This document shows positions 59,501 to 64,000 of a stretch of DNA of 64,000 bases, in pieces (position 1 is the stretch's first letter; the number at the start of each line of letters is the position of its first letter). The stretch is from Acanthaster planci (lineage: Eukaryota; Echinodermata; Asteroidea; Valvatida; Acanthasteridae): the NCBI RefSeq assembly GCF_001949145.1, contig NW_019091539.1, positions 962,548-1,026,547 of the forward strand, read 5' to 3'. The notes beneath the pieces are model-generated. The model was not told the origin of the DNA. It did not search any database and worked only from the letters and a program-made list of their open reading frames with translations. A program made the translations under genes and the position numbers.

Positions 59501-62500
59501 TATGTATGAAACCAGTTCTCTGGGCGAACCAACTGAAATATACCATCTTATATTTGTTTTACCATATCTCAGACATATTCAGTTGCCATTAAGGTTTTCT
59601 GATGCAAGGGAAAAGTGGCATGTATGTGTATCATCACCTATTAACCTCTTCATGCTGGGGCATTTTTCAATGTTGATGATGCTGGGCCGGCATGACTTTC
59701 ATTTTTTCCGTTTTCAAAATCTTTCAAAAATTCATCATTTCATTTAACGGTCGTTTATAGCTGCACGAAGTAATCTTTAGGCACTACTCTAAGTTGACAG
59801 GTGGNNNNNNNNNNNNNNNNNNNNNNNNCTTTTGTCCCCGGTGGTAATCCGCTGGCTCTCAATGCCCCATACCCTGGTATACGGTTTCAAAACAAGGCTG
59901 GATTATCACCACTTTTGAGAGTGAAAAATGCTGGTAATGCCCAGCAGCCTGGTCTTTTTTTCGGAATTCGGTCTTTTGTTACAGGGCCCTGTTTCCTTTG
60001 TCCGAGTTCGGAGACCCCGGCCACGCATATAAACCATACGGCTTCGATTCCGGAGTCCCCAGCAGGAAGTGGTTAATGTGTAGTGTGCATGAGGCGTAGC
60101 TCAGGCAACGTTTAGTGTGTGCGTACTTCAATCGGGGAATCGTTCAACTGAATTGTACTTGAGGGAAAGCAGGAACAGTTCCCGGAGTAGTTTAGAAGGC
60201 TAGCACATTTGGCTAATGTGCAGATCCTCGCATGTAAGTCTGCTTGACAGTAAAATAGCAACTGGCATGTGATGACGAATGGACCAGCAACCGTTCGGCT
60301 TGTGCGCTCGATCATGAATATGGATAAGGTGCGGTCATATTTTATGTTCTGGGCAGTGATGATCGGATAAATTTAATATTACTAAAAGTCCTGCCTAAAA
60401 TAATGCTACCAGCGACACTTATACTGTACAGCACTTAATGTTTCAAATAGAACTAGAGCTAAAAACCTGGCATGGACCCAGTCTGGAACCCAGACTACTA
60501 ATTAACAATTGTTACCAATATATGCCAAATACCGTGAACGCGTTGGCTGGCGGTGACGCAGTCTAGCACCATCTGTCGGTAGAGGTCTGGTGACTCTTGC
60601 AAGATGCTACAAGCCTCTGGGTTGACCGCAGCCTCAAGAACGGGGTAAGATAGTAGACACTGAAAAGACAAATTTAAACAGGACAGGATGGATGGGCTGA
60701 CACAATCCTCAATTTAACCACAATGTTTTAACTGTTTATTACTTTAACCCTAACCCTACATAATACTACAATTACTACTTGTAGTAAAATTTAGCACTGA
60801 GCGCTATCGCTTGTAAGAGGACATGACTTTATTGTTCTGTCAAGGCGGTTAGGGTTAACAACGATACAAATACATGGAGCCTTTCCAGTCGAACACAAAT
60901 GCCAACCTTTGAGGACACTTTAACATGAGCTTGAATGCTAGAAAGCATTTCCAAGCAGTGCATGGAACCTGGTACCCCATTTCAGTAAACAAGGGTGCCA
61001 GGGAACCGTAAGAGGAACCCAACTCAAAATTTCAAAGGTAACCAAATGCATTAATTAACTCCATCTAGCCAAAAACACTCCTTGAAAACCAATGGACACA
61101 AAAACATGAAATTCGCTTCAGCATTACATGAAACTCAGTTTTAATTTTAAAATTTTCCCACCTAAAAACATTCAGAACATATTCCAATTTTTGAAAGCTC
61201 ACTGGTCAATTTTTAAAGTTGACTGTTGGTACCTGGCCCCAACTTTGGAACTGATGTCTGACATCAATAGTAAAGTACTTAGATGTAGGCACCTGGGCCC
61301 AATGGCATAGCCTTGGTAACCACACAATTCTGCACTTGAGAACGATATTTAGTGTATTTATACAGTGCTAGCACAAGCCATGCCAACCAAGTGTGGGATT
61401 TTGCACATGCGCATAACCCAGATTTCCTTGCTGACCTGGGAAACATGCTACGGTTCGCGGACAGTTCTCTGCTGTGGTATGTGATAAATTTTCACCAAAT
61501 GAAGGAAAAAACCATAAAATTAGGCTCCAATTCTGGTGTATGCACATGAGATCAGGTTTCCCCGTCAACTGCACTAAAACCTCCCCGCACACAAGAACCG
61601 TTTAAACCACATGGACCTTGTTCCACACTTTATGGTGTTTCACAGGGCTGCTGGTGACAAGGAATCTAACCATTGCCAACCGAACCTGGTCTCTATCAAT
61701 TTTATATGGAGCTTCACGTCCCAATTTTGTTAATGCACAAAGAATGTGCTCTTAGCACATAGTATATGGATCATACCCTTATATAGATAAATCCACCCTG
61801 GGCAGTGGTGGCATCAGACCCTACCATTTTTTCTTGAGGGGGCAAGCTGAGGGCCAAAAAATAGTTTTTGGAGCAATCAAAATAATATCTGATTTCCAAA
61901 GCTAAAAACACAGACTGGCTGAAATAAACAACTAAGGAAAATCATCTCCTGTACGTTGCTACATAATTATAGATTGTTTTAATGGCACAATAAATTATGC
62001 CAAGGCAGGGAGTGTTTTATCTTATCAACAACATTAATGCCATAGGACAACCGTATGCACAGACTTTGCCCAATTGGGGACTCTGAACAATAGAGGACAA
62101 CAAAATCCCCGATTGACAGAGGGTCTCCGATTGACAACTGTGTTCAAAACATATGGGTGGTCTTCTAAAACAGTTACAGTACAAACAAAAGAGGAACAAT
62201 AGGGGGTCCCCTGTCACAGGCAAATACACACTTGCATGTGTTAAGGGGTGCAGGCTACGAAAAGACTGGGGGGGGGTAACCCCACCTCACATGTCCCCAA
62301 TAGCATCACCACTAACCTTCAGCGACCAGTGCCTTAATGCCTGTGTGTTTGGTCATTACAAAAAAAGAACTTCCCTGTTTGAGGAATATTAAGTCACCTG
62401 TATAGCAAGAAGTACGGACAGCAGACTGTACGATTCCTTCCATGTGTTATAATCATCTAGGAAGTCGACGCAGGGACGACCAGTGTTCATGTCAACTGAA

Positions 62501-64000
62501 AGCATAGAAACGTAAGGTATCAGGAAGTTATCAGACAATTGGGACATATTGCTGTATTAAGGTTTTGGGTATCAAAAGGGTATCCTCAGGGTATCAAGGA
62601 AAAAATACATTAATGGGGATTCTGACTTGATATCTGGAAAAATGTACAGTTGCTATACAAATGGGGCTGTATTACTGACAGCTTTAAAAAAATGAATATT
62701 AACACCTAAAAATGACAGAAAATTGGGAGGCTACAATTAAAAACAAATTGTCAAAAATCAGTGACCTTCTCTTCTATGAGGGGACAAAAAATGTTCTGGT
62801 TATGAAGTGTCTTCTACTTACTGTTTGGATGAAATGGAATAGTATGGAAATGCACCACTGGTGGAACACTGTTGAAGTGCTCATCAAACCTCAGATTTAT
62901 CGCAAAAACCCCACCTGAAGGCAAACAAAATGTAAGCAATATTTTCAACTTGATCCATTTGAAGGAGTACACAACTTGTGTGTTTTGTGTCATGGTGTGT
63001 ACTGGCCTGCTAAGGGGTCAAATAACACCCATAATAATGCTAAAGCTGCCGTTTGTTGACTGGGGATCTAGGGAACTAGTGGAATGAAAGGGAGTAAAGT
63101 CAAGTCCTTTTTCACCTCCTTTTGAAGACATGGAAACACTTCAATGAAACAAATGGGCTGCCTCATGAATATGTTAATATTCTTATTGGAAAATACCTTC
63201 CCAAATTGTGTCTTTTAGACCTTGGATTGTAGCTACCCATTCAAAGAAATTGTCATCACTCAGTGGTTCTGCTTCAATTCCCTGCAACATAAGAGGAACA
63301 GTGATTGAGATTTCTCCATCAAAGTTGAGTAAAAGGGTCAAGGCACGAAACATTCACCTTAATTTACGGTCACATAATTTTTTTGTCTGGGTGGATGAGT
63401 CAGTGTTATAATACACACCGGGCAGGGCAAAGAAATCCAAAATTATTTTACATCTCCCCCTGCGCAAATCCATCCTTGAAATAGTTGTTCGCAGTACCCG
63501 CTGCTACATCTGATTCGAACCAGCCCGCCCACATCGGCAAGCTCGGTGGTTGAGTGGTTAAGACGTCTGCACTAGTAAGCTGGAGGTCGTGGATTCGAGT
63601 CCCACTGGAGTACGCTTGTGGTTTTTTCGCAAGCTTTCGGGGGCATACACTCAGTATACAGTGTTATAATACACTTCAGGCAGGGCAAAAATATCCCAAA
63701 TTAATTGGATGAGTCCAGTCGAATAGTCAGAAAAATAAGCCCCTTATTAGGCCATATCACAGTACGCTGAAAAAATAATCCTAAAAGAAATGACTTTTGC
63801 ATAATTCCACTGGTCATCAAGTTGGCGTTAAATGTGGCTTTTTGACTGATACACCCTACATGCCTGAACTCACTTGCGAGAAATGGCAACATTTAAAAAG
63901 CAATGTTACAATTATTATCATTACAAGCAAACTATGAATAAACATTCATGTACAAACCCAGGCTGGATCTCGCTGTAAAAGAGTGTACTCCTTCTCCAGT
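56511..64000 (-). CDS. UBE2U: Ubiquitin-conjugating enzyme E2 U-like (N-terminus off the right edge)
   Basis: E2 enzyme carrying ubiquitin on a catalytic cysteine. Exons on the minus strand: 64000(partial)-63958, 63281-63197, 62914-62822, 62495-62398, 60659-60533, 59325-59146, 58459-58363, 57744-57626, 56626-56511, about 318 residues. The UBC fold includes EYTLLQRDPAW, PPVVHFHTIPFHPN (HPN motif) and NTGRPCVDFLDDYNTWKESY, whose cysteine codon is at 62472-62470. After the core, SFDDYLTTWNGIATSKAEP matches a UBE2U-specific element, which settles the name. The tail continues with LQTAHFGLPLEELQQHMKK and HNSLMYGNFAAKPNKA and ends with PWEKEVDDLVEWTANLD. The 57626 donor is weak (ATAG then GTCGGC) but is the only one in phase with the last exon; the alternative donor at 57591 would need a further exon. 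The first exon lies beyond 64000. Confidence 0.92.
57255..57620 (+). repeat. Degenerate ~60-bp tandem repeat overlapping a UBE2U exon end
   Basis: Six diverged units, each roughly TCATATT, then TTTCCCTGA, TAGCCC, CTACAG/CAGGTCATG and a variable A-rich part, begin near 57258, 57323, 57381, 57440, 57501 and 57560. The last unit (CATATCATCTTTCCCTGACT, then TTGCCCCTACA) runs into the penultimate coding exon of UBE2U. Confidence 0.55.
59640..60010 (+). repeat. Dispersed repeat family X, copy 3, with assembly gap
   Basis: CCGTTTTCAAAATCTTTCAA, ATTCATCATTTCATTTAACG and GTCGTTTATAGCTGCACGAA match family X at 30300-30545 and 35825-36060. Bases 59805-59828 are N. Sequence after the gap (TGGTAATGCCCAGCAGCCTG, CTTTTGTTACAGGGCCCTG) is not matched in the other copies. 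It lies in a UBE2U intron. Confidence 0.55.
63402..63705 (+). mobile_element. tRNA-derived SINE with a duplicated 3' tail
   Basis: A-box-like TGGTTGAGTGGTTAAGACG and B-box GGATTCGAGTCCC lie at about 63547-63606, with CTGCACTAGTAAGCTGG between them. The 5' flank is GTTCGCAGTACCCGCTGCTA, and the 3' tail CAGTGTTATAATACACTTCA then GGCAGGGCAAA. The same tail (CAGTGTTATAATACACACCG then GGCAGGGCAAA) stands alone at 63402-63435, so the insertion is a tandem or nested pair. It is not called as a working tRNA gene because no full cloverleaf with acceptor stem was found. Confidence 0.7.

Noticed and set aside
63540-63612. Functional tRNA gene
   Set aside because: A and B boxes are clear, but no complete acceptor stem or cloverleaf could be drawn, and the flanks recur at 29.4 kb as a dispersed element.

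Overview
This is a 64 kb piece of eukaryotic, almost certainly animal, nuclear DNA: intron-rich genes with GT..AG splice sites, large introns full of degraded transposons, SINEs and foldback elements, and four runs of N (1-127, 16935-17057, 31183-31515, 59805-59828). The protein similarities and the very frequent ACATGT/TACATGTA words suggest an invertebrate deuterostome, perhaps an echinoderm such as a sea star. That placement is inference.

Gene order, left to right: (1) an SLC35A3-like UDP-sugar transporter on the minus strand, lacking only its last exon; (2) ATPAF1, the mitochondrial F1-ATPase assembly factor, complete in ten exons on the plus strand, head-to-head with SLC35A3 and possibly sharing its promoter; (3) a complete twelve-exon L-threonine ammonia-lyase with a C-terminal ACT domain on the minus strand (23.1-34.7 kb); (4) an unrecognised multi-exon minus-strand gene (about 40.5-43.7 kb), built here from seven phase-compatible exons; (5) an intronless rhodopsin-class GPCR on the minus strand (50.5-51.7 kb); (6) an intronless 222-codon basic/coiled-coil protein gene on the plus strand (53.8-54.4 kb); (7) a possible 45-codon single-pass membrane protein on the minus strand; (8) a UBE2U-like ubiquitin-conjugating enzyme on the minus strand, running off the right edge so that its N-terminus is missing.

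The genes do not form a pathway. SLC35A3, ATPAF1 and UBE2U all map to the short arm of human chromosome 1, so the window may keep a fragment of an ancient linkage group.

The rest is repeat-rich: two dead non-LTR reverse transcriptase copies, tRNA-like SINEs, at least four palindromic foldback/MITE-like elements, a 67-bp minisatellite around an assembly gap, a 45-bp tandem array in an SLC35A3 intron, and a ~60-bp degenerate array that runs into the penultimate coding exon of UBE2U. Exon boundaries were set by reading splice sites and checking codon phase by hand, without transcript evidence.
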